Assembly: GCF_004342885.1 (NCBI RefSeq)
Contig: NZ_SMAB01000007.1
Span: forward strand, 62,001-126,000
Source of the DNA: Tepidibacillus fermentans
GTDB taxonomy: Bacteria > Bacillota > Bacilli > Tepidibacillales > Tepidibacillaceae
Length of the DNA: 64,000 bases
Reading direction: 5' to 3'
Shown: positions 9,818 to 19,330 of the stretch, piece by piece
Position numbering within the stretch: the first letter of the stretch is position 1
How the letters are laid out: the number at the start of each line of letters is the position of its first letter
Notes under the pieces: generated by a model
Databases searched by the model: none
Told to the model about the DNA's origin: nothing
Seen by the model: only the letters and a program-made list of their open reading frames with translations
Made by a program: the position numbers and the translations under genes

Positions 9818-9847
9818 GCAGGAAATAATAAATATTATGTAGAATTT
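9818..9847 (+). promoter_or_regulatory. sigma-H-type promoter upstream of pnp
   Basis: GCAGGAAAT (9818-9826), a 12-base spacer, and GTAGAATTT (9839-9847). Both halves fit the B. subtilis sigma-H consensus RnAGGAWWW and RnnGAATWW. No convincing sigma-A promoter is seen between the rpsO terminator and pnp. The same pattern precedes spoVS at 45834. Confidence 0.55.
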
Positions 9848-9883
9848 CTCATTGAACGATTGAGAGGAGGCAATAATAATTTC

Positions 9884-11977
9884 ATGGACAAAAAAGTATA
9901 CGAACTAGATCTAGCTGGAAGACCTCTTATACTTGAAACAGGTCAATTAGCAAAACAGGCCAATGCTTCTGTATTGGTTCGTTACGGAGATACAGCCGTT
10001 TTAGTAGCGGTTACCGCATCAAAAGACGCGAAAGATCTCGACTTCTTCCCGCTTACAGTGAATTATGAAGAACGACTTTATGCAGTTGGGAAAATACCTG
10101 GGGGATTTATTAAACGAGAAGGAAGGCCAAGTGAAAAGGCCATTTTAGCTTCAAGACTTATTGATCGCCCCATTCGTCCCTTATTTCCAGATGGATTTCG
10201 CAATGAGGTTCAGATTTATGCCACTGTGATGTCAGCTGATCCGAACTGTCCATCGGAGATTGTAGCGCTTATTGGAACATCTGCGGCACTTTCTATTTCC
10301 GATATCCCATTTATGGGACCAATTGCAGGGGTTATTGTCGGAAGAGTAGATGGTCAATTTGTGATTAATCCAACCGTTGATGAAATGGCAAAAAGTGATA
10401 TTCATCTCGTTGTAGCAGGTACAAAAGATGCAATTAATATGGTAGAGGCAGGAGCAAAAGAAGTCCCCGAGGAAACCATGTTGGAAGCGATTATGTTTGG
10501 TCATGAGAAAATAAAAGAGTTGATTGCATTCCAAGAAAAAATGATTGCTGAAGTTGGTAAAGAGAAGATGGAAATTGTTCTTCATCAAATCGATCCCGAT
10601 ATTGATGAAGCAGTAAGAGCTTATGCAAAAGATCGACTCCTTGAAGCGATTCAAATTGAAGAAAAACAAGCAAGACAGGATGCGATTGATCAGATAACAA
10701 ATGAAACACTTGAACATTTTACTGAGACTTATCCAGATCAACTAGCGATGGTAGCTGAAGTTGTACATCATATTGTGAAAGAAGAAGTAAGGCGTTTGAT
10801 TCTTTTCGAGGGAAAAAGACCCGATGGAAGAAAACTTGATGAGATTCGTCCTATTAGTTGTGAAGTAGGCTTATTACCGCGAACTCATGGTTCAGGTTTG
10901 TTTACTCGCGGACAAACACAAGCATTGAGCGTTTGTACACTTGGAGCATTAGGCGACGTTCAAATTCTTGATGGGCTTGATCTGGAAGAATCAAAACGAT
11001 TCATGCATCATTATAATTTTCCACCCTATAGCGTTGGTGAAGCTAGACCAATGAGAGGTCCTGGAAGGCGTGAAATTGGTCACGGTGCATTAGGTGAGAG
11101 AGCTTTGGAGCCAATTATTCCACCTGAAGATGTATTTCCTTATACGATTCGCTTAGTCTCTGAAGTGCTCGAATCCAATGGATCAACTTCTCAGGCAAGC
11201 ATTTGTGCGAGTACACTCGCTTTAATGCATGCTGGTGTACCGATTAAGGCCCCTGTAGCTGGTATAGCCATGGGATTAGTCAAAGAAGGAGATCGCGTTG
11301 CAGTTTTAACTGATATTCAAGGGATGGAAGACCATCTAGGTGATATGGATTTCAAGGTTGCTGGAACGAGCCAAGGTGTAACAGCATTACAGATGGATAT
11401 CAAAATCAGTGGTATTGATCGCAACATTTTACAAAAAGCATTAGAACAAGCAAGAACTGGTCGACTTTTTATTTTAGAAAAAATGCTAGCAACCATATCA
11501 GAACCTAATGAACAACTTTCGGAATATGCTCCTAAGATTACAATTCTCAAGATTAACCCAGACAAAATTCGTGATGTGATTGGCCCAAGTGGGCGGGTTA
11601 TTAATAAAATTATTGAAGAAACAGGGGTAAAAATTGATATTGAACAAGATGGTCGTATCTATATTGCTTCTATTGATCCTGTTCAAAATGACCGTGCTAA
11701 GAAAATGATTGAAGATATTGTACGGGAAGTCGAAGTCGGGCAAACCTATTTAGGTACAGTTAAACGAATTGAGAAATTTGGAGCCTTTGTTGAGATCTTC
11801 CAAGGAAAAGAAGGACTCGTACATATTTCTCAATTAGATGTAAAACGGATTGAAAAAGTAGAAGATGCTGTTAAAGTTGGAGATCAAATTCTTGTAAAAG
11901 TAACAGAGATTGACAACCAAGGACGGATCAACCTATCGAGAAAAGCCGTTTTGAAAGATCAAGAAAATAGTAATTAA
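9884..11977 (+). CDS. pnp: polynucleotide phosphorylase
   Basis: Phosphorolytic 3'-5' exoribonuclease and main partner of RNA decay in Bacillales. 697 residues. Seen: two RNase PH domains (first starting [15 protein letters not shown], second with [15 protein letters not shown] and the conserved [14 protein letters not shown]), a KH domain ([20 protein letters not shown]) and a C-terminal S1 domain ([26 protein letters not shown]). A TTG at 9860 lies within the AGAGGAGG ribosome-binding site, so ATG 9884 is taken. Preceded by a sigma-H-like promoter and followed by a terminator. Confidence 0.97.
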   Translation: MDKKVYELDLAGRPLILETGQLAKQANASVLVRYGDTAVLVAVTASKDAKDLDFFPLTVNYEERLYAVGKIPGGFIKREGRPSEKAILASRLIDRPIRPLFPDGFRNEVQIYATVMSADPNCPSEIVALIGTSAALSISDIPFMGPIAGVIVGRVDGQFVINPTVDEMAKSDIHLVVAGTKDAINMVEAGAKEVPEETMLEAIMFGHEKIKELIAFQEKMIAEVGKEKMEIVLHQIDPDIDEAVRAYAKDRLLEAIQIEEKQARQDAIDQITNETLEHFTETYPDQLAMVAEVVHHIVKEEVRRLILFEGKRPDGRKLDEIRPISCEVGLLPRTHGSGLFTRGQTQALSVCTLGALGDVQILDGLDLEESKRFMHHYNFPPYSVGEARPMRGPGRREIGHGALGERALEPIIPPEDVFPYTIRLVSEVLESNGSTSQASICASTLALMHAGVPIKAPVAGIAMGLVKEGDRVAVLTDIQGMEDHLGDMDFKVAGTSQGVTALQMDIKISGIDRNILQKALEQARTGRLFILEKMLATISEPNEQLSEYAPKITILKINPDKIRDVIGPSGRVINKIIEETGVKIDIEQDGRIYIASIDPVQNDRAKKMIEDIVREVEVGQTYLGTVKRIEKFGAFVEIFQGKEGLVHISQLDVKRIEKVEDAVKVGDQILVKVTEIDNQGRINLSRKAVLKDQENSN

Positions 11978-11988
11978 GAATAATGAGT

Positions 11989-12019
11989 AAAAGGGTCAGA
12001 TTTCATCTGTCTCTTTTTT
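11989..12019 (+). terminator. pnp terminator
   Basis: Imperfect 12-bp stem, AAAAGGGTCAGA (11989-12000) against TCTGTCTCTTTT (12006-12017), one mismatch and one G-U pair, then further T. It separates pnp from the ylxY pseudogene. Confidence 0.6.
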
Positions 12020-12052
12020 ATTGTTCTATACAATCTCCGTTTTCAATAAATA

Positions 12053-12993
12053 ATGGTCTTTATCGTTAGTGGTATTGCGAACTCTTATTTTGTTGCTGAA
12101 TATCTTGATCAAGTAAAAAACCAAGTCGTATGGAATAGCAAGACAGATTTGGTCAATTTCGTTCATACTTATGCACAAAAAAACAATCAATTACCGATTG
12201 AACCTAAAATTGATCCAGTATGGAAGTTAATCCCTGGTTATAATGGTTTAATTGTCGATGAAGAAACCACGATCAAATCTGCAATAGAGGGAAATGTAAA
12301 ATCGCTGAATGATTTACATTTTATCTGGAAAGAAATTGAACCAAAAACCAAAATTAATGAACTAAAACCTTATCCTATTTATCGAGGTAATCCGCAAAAA
12401 TCGATGGTCTCTTTGATGATTAACGTGGCCTGGGGCACAGAACATTTAGATTCGATTTTAAAGACATTAGAAAAAGATAAAGTGAGAGCTACATTTTTCT
12501 TTGATGGAAGTTGGGTGAAAAAAAATCCAGAGATGGCTAGACGAATTGTAAGTGAAGGGCATGAGGTTGGTAATCATGCTTACTCACACCCACTAATGAG
12601 TCGACTAACCAATGAGAAAATCAAAGAAGAACTGCAGAAAACAGAGAAGATCATCTATCAAACGACAAAGCACAAATCAACTTATTTTGCACCACCTTCT
12701 GGTGATTATGATCAGCGAGTCGTTGATATTGCTGCAAATCTTCATTTAAGAACTGTCTTATGGACAATTGATACGATCGATTGGCAAAAATCTTCACCTG
12801 ATGCGATTATCGAACGAATCATTCCTAAGATTGATAAAGTTACCTGGTGTTGATGCACCCGACTGAAGCAACGGCAAAAGCACTACCAAAACTTTTACAA
12901 GAAATTAAAAGAAAAGGATTAAAAATCGGTACGGTGCAAGAAACTTTATCAACTAAGAGAATTCTACCGGTTGAGCCAATACCCAAATTTTGA
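12053..12993 (+). pseudogene. ylxY: YlxY-type polysaccharide deacetylase, frameshifted
   Basis: NodB-fold deacetylase homologue that in B. subtilis also lies between pnpA and mlpA. Frame 1 (12053-12853) shows NVAWGTEHLDSIL, RATFFFDG, GHEVGNHAYSHPLM and FAPPSGDYD, then runs into a stop after KIDKVTWC. The expected C terminus, VLMHPTEATAKALP, continues in another frame from about 12842 to the stop at 12991. Adding one G after position 12838 restores KIDKGYLVLMHPT, so a single-base deletion explains it. The N terminus is also odd: ATG 12053 has no Shine-Dalgarno sequence, and the hydrophobic signal segment is short. A sequencing error at 12838-12842 is the main alternative to a true pseudogene. 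Confidence 0.8.
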
Positions 12994-13040
12994 TATAGTG
13001 ATTATTACAATGTTAACTATTGCCTTATAGGAGGATATAC

Positions 13041-14300
13041 GTGATACAACGATATACATTACAAAACGGTCTTCGAGTGATTATTGAAGATATACCGACT
13101 GTTCGCTCGGTAGCTCTTGGAATATGGATAGGAACTGGTTCTCGCAATGAGACATTAGAAAATAACGGTATATCTCATTTTATTGAACACATGCTTTTTA
13201 AGGGAACAAAAAACAGAACTGCTCAGGAAATTGCTGAAGTATTTGATTCGATTGGCGGGAATGTAAATGCATTTACATCTAAAGAATATACCTGCTATTA
13301 TGCTAAAGTTTTAGATGAACATGTTGAGCTTGGGCTAGATGTTTTATCTGATATGTTTTTTCATTCAACATTTGATAAGGATGAGTTAGATCGGGAACGA
13401 AAAGTGATTATCGAAGAAATTAAAATGTACGAAGATACTCCAGATGATCAAGTTCATGATCTAATAGCGAAAGCCTCCCATGGTGAACACCCATTAGGAT
13501 ATACGATTTTAGGAACGGAAGAGATCCTCAATTCCATTACATTCGATTCAATTGAAGAGTATTTAAATAAGAGGTATACTGTTGAAAATACAGTATTAAC
13601 CATTGCTGGGAATATTCCTAAAGATATTTTAGCAATTGTTGAAAAGTATTTTGGCCAATTTAATCATCATGGAGAACAACAAACAGAACGAAAAGCAAGT
13701 TTTCAACCTTCTGAAGTTATTAAATCAAAACAAACCGAACAAGCTCATTTAACTTTTGCCTTACCTGGACTACCAGTTACCGATCCAGATATTTATTCTT
13801 TGATCTTATTGAATAACATTATTGGCGGTAGTATGAGTTCACGGTTTTTTCAAGAAATAAGAGAAAAACGCGGACTTGCTTATTCTGTTTTTTCTTATCA
13901 TACTTCATATAAAGATACGGGTTTATTCACTATTTATGCGGGTACTGCACCAAACCAAGTAAACGATGTTGTCGATCTCATTCAACTGTTATTAGTTGAA
14001 ATTAAACAAAATGGAATTACGGAGAAAGAAATCAACAAGGGCAAAGAGCAATTAAAAGGAAATCTGATGCTCAGTTTAGAAAGTACAAACAGCCGTATGA
14101 GTCGATTAGGGAAAAATGAGTTATTATTGGGAAAACATCTCTCCCTCGATGAAATGATTCAAAAAATTGATCAAGTGACTCATGATTCCATTCAAAGGAT
14201 TATTTCAAAGGTATTTCATCATCCTTTTGCTTTTTCGATGATTAGCCCATTAGATCAATTACCACAAACATATAGGAGGGATTTACTTGTATCCAATTAA
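13041..14300 (+). CDS. mlpA: M16-family zinc peptidase MlpA (YmxG)
   Basis: Processing-type peptidase of the pitrilysin family; B. subtilis MlpA is reported to affect exoprotease expression. 419 residues. Seen: the inverted zinc motif H46-F-I-E49-H50, the downstream zinc-ligand glutamate region ERKVIIEEIKMYEDTPDD, and the C-terminal half with FQEIREKRGLAYSVFS. GTG 13041 follows AGGAGG by 6 bases and beats the in-frame ATG at 13020, which lies ahead of that ribosome-binding site. The end overlaps dut by 14 bases. Confidence 0.93.
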   Translation: MIQRYTLQNGLRVIIEDIPTVRSVALGIWIGTGSRNETLENNGISHFIEHMLFKGTKNRTAQEIAEVFDSIGGNVNAFTSKEYTCYYAKVLDEHVELGLDVLSDMFFHSTFDKDELDRERKVIIEEIKMYEDTPDDQVHDLIAKASHGEHPLGYTILGTEEILNSITFDSIEEYLNKRYTVENTVLTIAGNIPKDILAIVEKYFGQFNHHGEQQTERKASFQPSEVIKSKQTEQAHLTFALPGLPVTDPDIYSLILLNNIIGGSMSSRFFQEIREKRGLAYSVFSYHTSYKDTGLFTIYAGTAPNQVNDVVDLIQLLLVEIKQNGITEKEINKGKEQLKGNLMLSLESTNSRMSRLGKNELLLGKHLSLDEMIQKIDQVTHDSIQRIISKVFHHPFAFSMISPLDQLPQTYRRDLLVSN

Positions 14301-14730
14301 AATTAAAAGATTACCAGGATATGACCATGCAAAAATCCCTCAAAGAATGTCCGAAGGAGCAAGTGGTTTTGATATTTTTGCAGCAATAAACGAACCGATC
14401 AGACTAAGAGCAGGTGAAAGAAGATTAATCCCTACTGGTTTTGCGATTGAGATGCCGATTGGGGTTGAAGCACAGATACGACCTAGAAGTGGATTGGCCT
14501 TAAAACATGGCATCAGTATATTAAATACTCCTGGAACCATTGATGCGGATTATCGTGGAGAAGTCGGAGTTATTATCATAAATTTAGGACAAGAAGACTT
14601 TGAGATTAAACCTGGTGACCGTATTGCTCAACTGGTATTTGTGGAAGTTCCAAAAGTCACTTTGGAAGAAGTTGAGGAATTAAGTGATTCAACGAGGGGT
14701 ACAGGCGGCTTTGGACATACAGGTAGATAA
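14287..14730 (+). CDS. dut: dUTP diphosphatase (trimeric dUTPase)
   Basis: Hydrolyses dUTP to dUMP, keeping uracil out of DNA. 147 residues. Seen: motif 1 ASGFDIFAA, motif 2 IRPRSGLALKHGI, motif 3 GTIDADYRGEVGV, motif 4 GDRIAQLVF and motif 5 RGTGGFGHTG. TTG 14287 stands 7 bases after AGGAGG (14274-14279) inside the end of mlpA. A chromosomal dut here replaces the phage-type copies known in B. subtilis. Confidence 0.96.
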   Translation: MYPIKIKRLPGYDHAKIPQRMSEGASGFDIFAAINEPIRLRAGERRLIPTGFAIEMPIGVEAQIRPRSGLALKHGISILNTPGTIDADYRGEVGVIIINLGQEDFEIKPGDRIAQLVFVEVPKVTLEEVEELSDSTRGTGGFGHTGR

Positions 14731-14754
14731 TTTTTATAAAAAAGAGGGGAAAAA

Positions 14755-14934
14755 ATGAATAACGAAACAGAAGATATACTGATTCGTGAGATAGAGAGAA
14801 TTCGAAAAGAATTACATCAGAAGGTGGGTACGGAACCAATCAAAACACATGATGTATTGATGAAAGATGACCTTTTGGAATTAAGTAGAGATTTAGACAA
14901 ATTGATTATTCAATATATGAATCGAAAGAAGTAA
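14755..14934 (+). CDS. Spo0E-like sporulation regulatory protein
   Basis: 59-residue protein not large enough for most gene callers. It begins at ATG 14755 after AAAGAGGGG and ends at TAA 14932-14934. Near the C terminus it carries LSRDLDKLIIQY, matching the Spo0E signature SxxLDxLI-x2-Y, on a small two-helix protein. Known family members are aspartyl-phosphate phosphatases that remove phosphate from Spo0A and so delay sporulation. Which of the several paralogues this is cannot be told. It sits between dut and ymxH with its own terminator. Confidence 0.82.
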   Translation: MNNETEDILIREIERIRKELHQKVGTEPIKTHDVLMKDDLLELSRDLDKLIIQYMNRKK

Positions 14935-14949
14935 TATGATAAACATTTG

Positions 14950-14974
14950 ACTGCCGAAATGGCAGTTTTTTTTT
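14950..14974 (+). terminator. terminator after the Spo0E-like gene
   Basis: ACTGCC (14950-14955) pairs with GGCAGT (14961-14966) around a GAAAT loop and is followed by a long T run to 14974. Confidence 0.85.
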
Positions 14975-15054
14975 AGAAAATCCCTATCTCCTATTTAGTT
15001 CTTTTTTTTATTTACCAAGCATAGTAAGAAAACGAAGAGAAAGGAGTGAGCGGT

Positions 15055-15300
15055 GTGAGATTTAGTGAATTAAGTGGAAAAGAGATTGTTGATTTAAACA
15101 ATGGTGAACGAATTGGTACTATTGGTCCAACCGATATGGTAATAGATCCAAATACAGGAAAGATAGAAGGGTTGGTTATACCAAAAGGGAAGCGTTTCGG
15201 TAAAGCAAAAGAAGAATTTTATATTCCGTGGACATCGATTCGAAAAATTGGTCCAGCAATTATTATTGTAGAAAATCACAATTCATTAAAAACAACTTAA
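15055..15300 (+). CDS. ymxH: YlmC/YmxH family PRC-barrel sporulation protein
   Basis: 81-residue PRC-barrel protein of the YlmC/YmxH family, linked to sporulation but of unknown activity. Seen: RFSELSGKEIVDLNNGERIG, DMVIDPNTGKIEGLVIP and a hydrophobic end IGPAIIIVEN. A GTG at 15046 is part of AAGGAG; GTG 15055 lies 8 bases further on and gives the usual length. In B. subtilis ymxH also lies between mlpA and the dipicolinate genes. Confidence 0.88.
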   Translation: MRFSELSGKEIVDLNNGERIGTIGPTDMVIDPNTGKIEGLVIPKGKRFGKAKEEFYIPWTSIRKIGPAIIIVENHNSLKTT

Positions 15301-15337
15301 AAGTATATTTGTTCCGCAACTTTGTTCCTTAGTAGTC

Positions 15338-15365
15338 ACCTCTTTCTGGGCTCTCGAATATGATA
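15338..15365 (+). promoter_or_regulatory. sigma-K-like promoter of dpaAB
   Basis: AC (15338-15339), 17-base spacer, AATATGATA (15357-15365), close to the mother-cell sigma-K pattern AC ... CATAnnnTA. The -10 block with its flanks (GAATATGATAATT) recurs exactly upstream of the amidoligase gene at 54973. dpaAB is a known sigma-K target in B. subtilis. Confidence 0.45.
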
Positions 15366-15474
15366 ATTGAAGAAAAAAGCAAAGATTTAAATGGTAAACC
15401 GTTATGAAATCATTTAGACCTGCTTTGCATTTTCTCTTTTTTCGAGTAAAATGTGTGGAAAGGGGTAACTCCAA

Positions 15475-16371
15475 GTGCTTACTGGAATTCATGTTGCTTT
15501 CATCGGTGGTGACGCCAGACAATTGGAAGTGATCAAAAAATGCATCGAAATGGATGCAAATGTAACCCTCATTGGTTTTGACAATTTAGATAGTAAATTT
15601 CCAGGTGTGCATCTAAAGGAATTAGAAGCTGATTCTTTTATTGATGTCGATGCGATTGTTCTTCCGATTGTGGGTACAGATGATGAAGGTAATGTAGAGA
15701 ATATTTTTAGTCAAAAACGATTGGTGTTAACGAAGGATCATTTAGTCAAACTTCCTAAGAAAAGTATCATATATACTGGAATGGCGAAACCATACTTACG
15801 AAATCTTTGTAATGACTTAAAGATTACACTTGTTGAATTGCTCGATCGCGATGATGTAGCCATTTATAATTCCATACCTACTGTTGAAGGTACATTGATG
15901 ATGGCGATCCAAAATACAGATTTTACGATTCACGGATCCAACGCAATGGTACTAGGCTTTGGAAGAACTGGTATTACGTTGGCACGAGTGCTTAAAGCGT
16001 TAGGAGCTAATGTTAAAGTAGGTGCCAGAAGACCTGATCATATGGCGAGAATCTATGAAATGGGATTTTTTCCTTTTCATACAAATGATTTAGAGCAACA
16101 TGTCTCTGATGTAGATTTATTGTTTAACACCATTCCCCAATTAATTGTCACTGCTAAAGTAATTGCCAATATGCCATATCATTCCTTAATTATTGATTTA
16201 GCTTCAAAACCTGGTGGTACAGATTTTCGCTATGCAGAAAAAAGAGGGATCAAAGCGCTTTTAGCTCCCGGTTTACCTGGAATCGTCGCTCCGAAAACAG
16301 CTGGACAAATCATTGCAAATGTTTTAGCCAGACTGTTAGATGAACAAACAGGAGACCAAGGGGGTAAATAA
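15475..16371 (+). CDS. dpaA: dipicolinate synthase subunit A
   Basis: With DpaB makes dipicolinic acid from dihydrodipicolinate in the mother cell; the product fills the spore core with calcium. 298 residues. Seen: N-terminal VAFIGGDARQLEVIKK and a second Rossmann motif VLGFGRTGITLARVLKALGANVKVGARRP (about residues 158-186), then LAPGLPGIVAPKTAGQI. GTG 15475 follows AAAGGGG. It ends one base before the dpaB start and heads the dpaA-dpaB-asd-dapG-dapA cluster. Confidence 0.96.
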   Translation: MLTGIHVAFIGGDARQLEVIKKCIEMDANVTLIGFDNLDSKFPGVHLKELEADSFIDVDAIVLPIVGTDDEGNVENIFSQKRLVLTKDHLVKLPKKSIIYTGMAKPYLRNLCNDLKITLVELLDRDDVAIYNSIPTVEGTLMMAIQNTDFTIHGSNAMVLGFGRTGITLARVLKALGANVKVGARRPDHMARIYEMGFFPFHTNDLEQHVSDVDLLFNTIPQLIVTAKVIANMPYHSLIIDLASKPGGTDFRYAEKRGIKALLAPGLPGIVAPKTAGQIIANVLARLLDEQTGDQGGK

Positions 16372-16372
16372 T

Positions 16373-16966
16373 ATGGACTTAAAAGGGAAAACCATTGGCT
16401 TTGGTTTGACAGGTTCCCATTGTACGTTTGCTGAAGTGATGCCTGAAGTCCAAAAATTAGTAAATGCAGGAGCAAATGTGATCCCGATTATCAGCTATGC
16501 TGTACAAACCACAGATACGCGTTTTGGAAGAACATTAGATTGGCAAAAACAACTAAAGGATATAACAGGGAATGAAATTATTGCTACAATCGTTGAGGCA
16601 GAACCCATTGGTCCTAAGGGATTATTAGACATCATGGTCATAGCGCCAGCAACGGGAAATACCATTAGTAAGTTGGCGAATGCCATCACAGATTCTCCAG
16701 TATTAATGGCGGCTAAAGGTCAACTTCGAAACCAAAAACCAGTCGTCGTTGCTGTCTCTACAAATGATGGTTTAGGCTTAAATGGAGTAAATATCGGTAG
16801 GTTATTGGCAACGAAGAACATCTTTTTTGTTCCATTTGGTCAAGACTCACCAATGAAAAAGCCTAATTCTTTAGTTGCCCGAATGGAACTTATTAAAGAA
16901 ACATGTGAAGAAGCATTAGAATACCGTCAATTGCATCCTGTTCTTGTGGAAAAATTTAAATATTAA
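16373..16966 (+). CDS. dpaB: dipicolinate synthase subunit B
   Basis: Flavoprotein-fold partner of DpaA in dipicolinate synthesis. 197 residues from ATG 16373, which follows AAGGGGG by 8 bases; an in-frame ATG at 16340 lies within dpaA without a ribosome-binding site. Seen: IGFGLTGSHCTF, IMVIAPATGNTISKLANAITDSPVLMAAKG and NDGLGLNGVNIGRLL, as in the HFCD flavoprotein family. Confidence 0.95.
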   Translation: MDLKGKTIGFGLTGSHCTFAEVMPEVQKLVNAGANVIPIISYAVQTTDTRFGRTLDWQKQLKDITGNEIIATIVEAEPIGPKGLLDIMVIAPATGNTISKLANAITDSPVLMAAKGQLRNQKPVVVAVSTNDGLGLNGVNIGRLLATKNIFFVPFGQDSPMKKPNSLVARMELIKETCEEALEYRQLHPVLVEKFKY

Positions 16967-17001
16967 TTTTTTTAAAAAAAATAAACTTTTGGGAGGAGAA
17001 A

Positions 17002-18045
17002 ATGATGAAGAAAAAATCAAGTTATAATGTCGCAGTAGTTGGTGCAACTGGGGCTGTCGGACAGAAGATGATCCAATTATTAGAGGAAAGGGATTTTCCA
17101 GTTCAGCAATTAAAATTACTTGCATCTAGTCGTTCTAAAGGAACTGTTCTTCAATTTAAGGGAGCTGAGGTCATTGTTGAAGAAGCAACTCCCGAAAGTT
17201 TTGAAGGTATTGATATTGCTTTATTTAGTGCGGGAGGAAAAACAAGTAAACAATTAGCCCCGCATGCCGTAAAAAGCGGGGCTGTTGTCATCGATAATAG
17301 TAATGGTTTTCGTATGGATTCGAATGTACCATTAGTGGTTCCAGAAGTGAATATAGAGGATATTCAACAACATCAAGGGATTATTGCCAACCCTAATTGT
17401 TCAACCATTCAAATGGTAACTGCTTTAAAGCCATTATATGATCGCTACGGAATTGAACGTATCATTGTTTCCACTTATCAAGCCGTTTCAGGAGCAGGAT
17501 ACCAAGCGATTCAAGAATTAAAAAAACAAACGGAAGAAGTTCTAAAAGGTGAAGAAGTTACAAAAAAAATCTTACCTGTAAGCTCACTTCCAATTAAAAA
17601 GCAAATTGCATTTAATGCGATTCCTCAAATTGATATCTTTGAAGAAAATGGATTTACATTAGAAGAGATGAAAATGGTAAGAGAAACGAAAAAAATATTC
17701 CATGATCCTCAAATTCAAGTGACGGCTACTTGTGTTAGGATTCCAGTTGTATATGGTCATTCTGAATCGGTCTATGTCGAATTGAAACAAGATTACAATC
17801 TCGCTGAAGTTCTGAATTTATTAAAAGAAGCACCTGGAATTGTTGTTGTTGATGATCCAGCAAATCAAGAATATCCTTTAGCTATTGATGCAGCTGGAAA
17901 ATTAGACGTTTATGTGGGTAGAATTCGAAAGGATTTAAATCATCCACGGGCTTTAAATATGTGGATTGTTTCGGATAATTTACTTAAAGGAGCAGCTTGG
18001 AATGCTGTTCAAATTGCTGAAGAATTAATTAAAAACGCACAGTAA
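17002..18045 (+). CDS. asd: aspartate-semialdehyde dehydrogenase
   Basis: Reduces aspartyl phosphate to aspartate semialdehyde, the branch point to lysine, diaminopimelate and dipicolinate. 347 residues. Seen: NADP-binding VAVVGATGAVGQKM, the catalytic-cysteine motif ANPNCSTIQMV, and YQAVSGAGYQAI. ATG 17002 or the next ATG follows GGGAGGAG. Cluster position after dpaB is as in B. subtilis. Confidence 0.96.
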   Translation: MMKKKSSYNVAVVGATGAVGQKMIQLLEERDFPVQQLKLLASSRSKGTVLQFKGAEVIVEEATPESFEGIDIALFSAGGKTSKQLAPHAVKSGAVVIDNSNGFRMDSNVPLVVPEVNIEDIQQHQGIIANPNCSTIQMVTALKPLYDRYGIERIIVSTYQAVSGAGYQAIQELKKQTEEVLKGEEVTKKILPVSSLPIKKQIAFNAIPQIDIFEENGFTLEEMKMVRETKKIFHDPQIQVTATCVRIPVVYGHSESVYVELKQDYNLAEVLNLLKEAPGIVVVDDPANQEYPLAIDAAGKLDVYVGRIRKDLNHPRALNMWIVSDNLLKGAAWNAVQIAEELIKNAQ

Positions 18046-18061
18046 AGAGGTAATGTCTAAA

Positions 18062-19282
18062 ATGGGGATCATTGTACAGAAATTCGGAGGAACATCTGTT
18101 GCTACTAAGGAATCAAGAGAGAGGGTTATCAAGCATATTAAGGCAGAATTAACCTCCGGGAATCAAGTGGTTGTCGTAGTTTCTGCTATGGGGAGAAAAG
18201 GAGACCCTTATGCAACCGATACTTTAATTGAGCATATTAAACAAAACGATAATCAATTACAAAAACGAGAAATGGATCTCTTATTAAGTTGTGGTGAGAT
18301 CATCTCTGCAGCAACACTTAGTAGTATGCTAAATGCTCAAGGGATTGATAACACTGTACTTCTTGGTGGGCAAGCAGGAATAATAACAAATGATAATTTT
18401 TCAAATGCACAAATTAAAACGATTCATCCAAAAAGAATTTATGAGGGATTAAAACAAAATAAAGTTGTTATTGTTACTGGTTTTCAAGGAATGACAGATC
18501 AAGGGGATATTACCACATTAGGTCGAGGTGGTTCTGATACCACAGCAACTGCTTTAGGTGTTGCACTACATGCAGATATGGTTGATATTTTCACAGATGT
18601 GAATGGAATCATGTCCGCAGATCCTAGAATCGTTCAAAATCCTGAACATTTAAAAGTAGTAACCTATGATGAGATATGTCATTTAGCATATCAAGGAGCA
18701 AAAGTGATTCATCCTAGAGCAGTAGAGATTGCGATGGAAGAACAAATCCCTATACGAGTTAGATCGACCTTTTCTAATGATGAAGGAACCCTAGTTACTT
18801 CTTTAACGGAAGTAAAAAAGCGTACCCAAAAATCTGAAATAAATGAAAGAATTATTACTGGTATTGCTCATGTTCCCAATATTGCTCAAATTAAAGTTTT
18901 TGCAAAAGAGGGTCAATATGATTTACAACTAAAAGTTTTTAATGCTATGGCAGAACACAAGATCAGTGTTGATTTTATCAACGTGAATCCAATTGGAGTC
19001 GTATTTACTGTCCATGAAGAAGATTTGGATCAGGCACTAAAAATTCTTTCTAATATGAATTATGAACCTCAGGTCATTCGTAATTGTGCGAAAATCTCCA
19101 TTATTGGGGCTGGGATGGCAGGAGTTCCAGGGGTAATGGCAAAAATCGTAAAGGCTTTGACAGAAAATGATATTCAAATCTTGCAGTCTGCTGATTCCCA
19201 TACTACAATTTGGGTACTTGTTCATGGTGAAAATATGAAAAAAGCCGTTTCTGCACTCCATCAGACATTTTTTGATAAATAA
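18062..19282 (+). CDS. dapG: aspartokinase I (DapG type)
   Basis: Phosphorylates aspartate, first step to diaminopimelate and lysine. 406 residues. Seen: VQKFGGTSV at the N terminus, VSAMGRKGDPYATD, LGRGGSDTTATALG, GAKVIHPRAVEIA, then two ACT domains (from about residue 265) that carry feedback control; the DapG type is sensitive to diaminopimelate. An ATG at 18053 nearly touches AGAGG; ATG 18062 has better spacing. Adjacent dapA supports the assignment. Confidence 0.94.
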   Translation: MGIIVQKFGGTSVATKESRERVIKHIKAELTSGNQVVVVVSAMGRKGDPYATDTLIEHIKQNDNQLQKREMDLLLSCGEIISAATLSSMLNAQGIDNTVLLGGQAGIITNDNFSNAQIKTIHPKRIYEGLKQNKVVIVTGFQGMTDQGDITTLGRGGSDTTATALGVALHADMVDIFTDVNGIMSADPRIVQNPEHLKVVTYDEICHLAYQGAKVIHPRAVEIAMEEQIPIRVRSTFSNDEGTLVTSLTEVKKRTQKSEINERIITGIAHVPNIAQIKVFAKEGQYDLQLKVFNAMAEHKISVDFINVNPIGVVFTVHEEDLDQALKILSNMNYEPQVIRNCAKISIIGAGMAGVPGVMAKIVKALTENDIQILQSADSHTTIWVLVHGENMKKAVSALHQTFFDK

Positions 19283-19330
19283 GCTTTGTACAGTGATCAA
19301 TTAGTTGCAGAAAAGGGAGGAGGACTTACT

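Noticed and set aside
10232-10741. 169-codon open frame on the minus strand inside pnp
   Set aside because: Cysteine- and phenylalanine-rich antisense translation of the pnp coding strand, no homology recognised.
15378-15436. Possible long-range stem between ymxH and dpaA (GCAAAG with CTTTGC, TAAATG with CATTTA)
   Set aside because: Interrupted, AT-rich and without a proper T tract; not strong enough to call a terminator or riboswitch.
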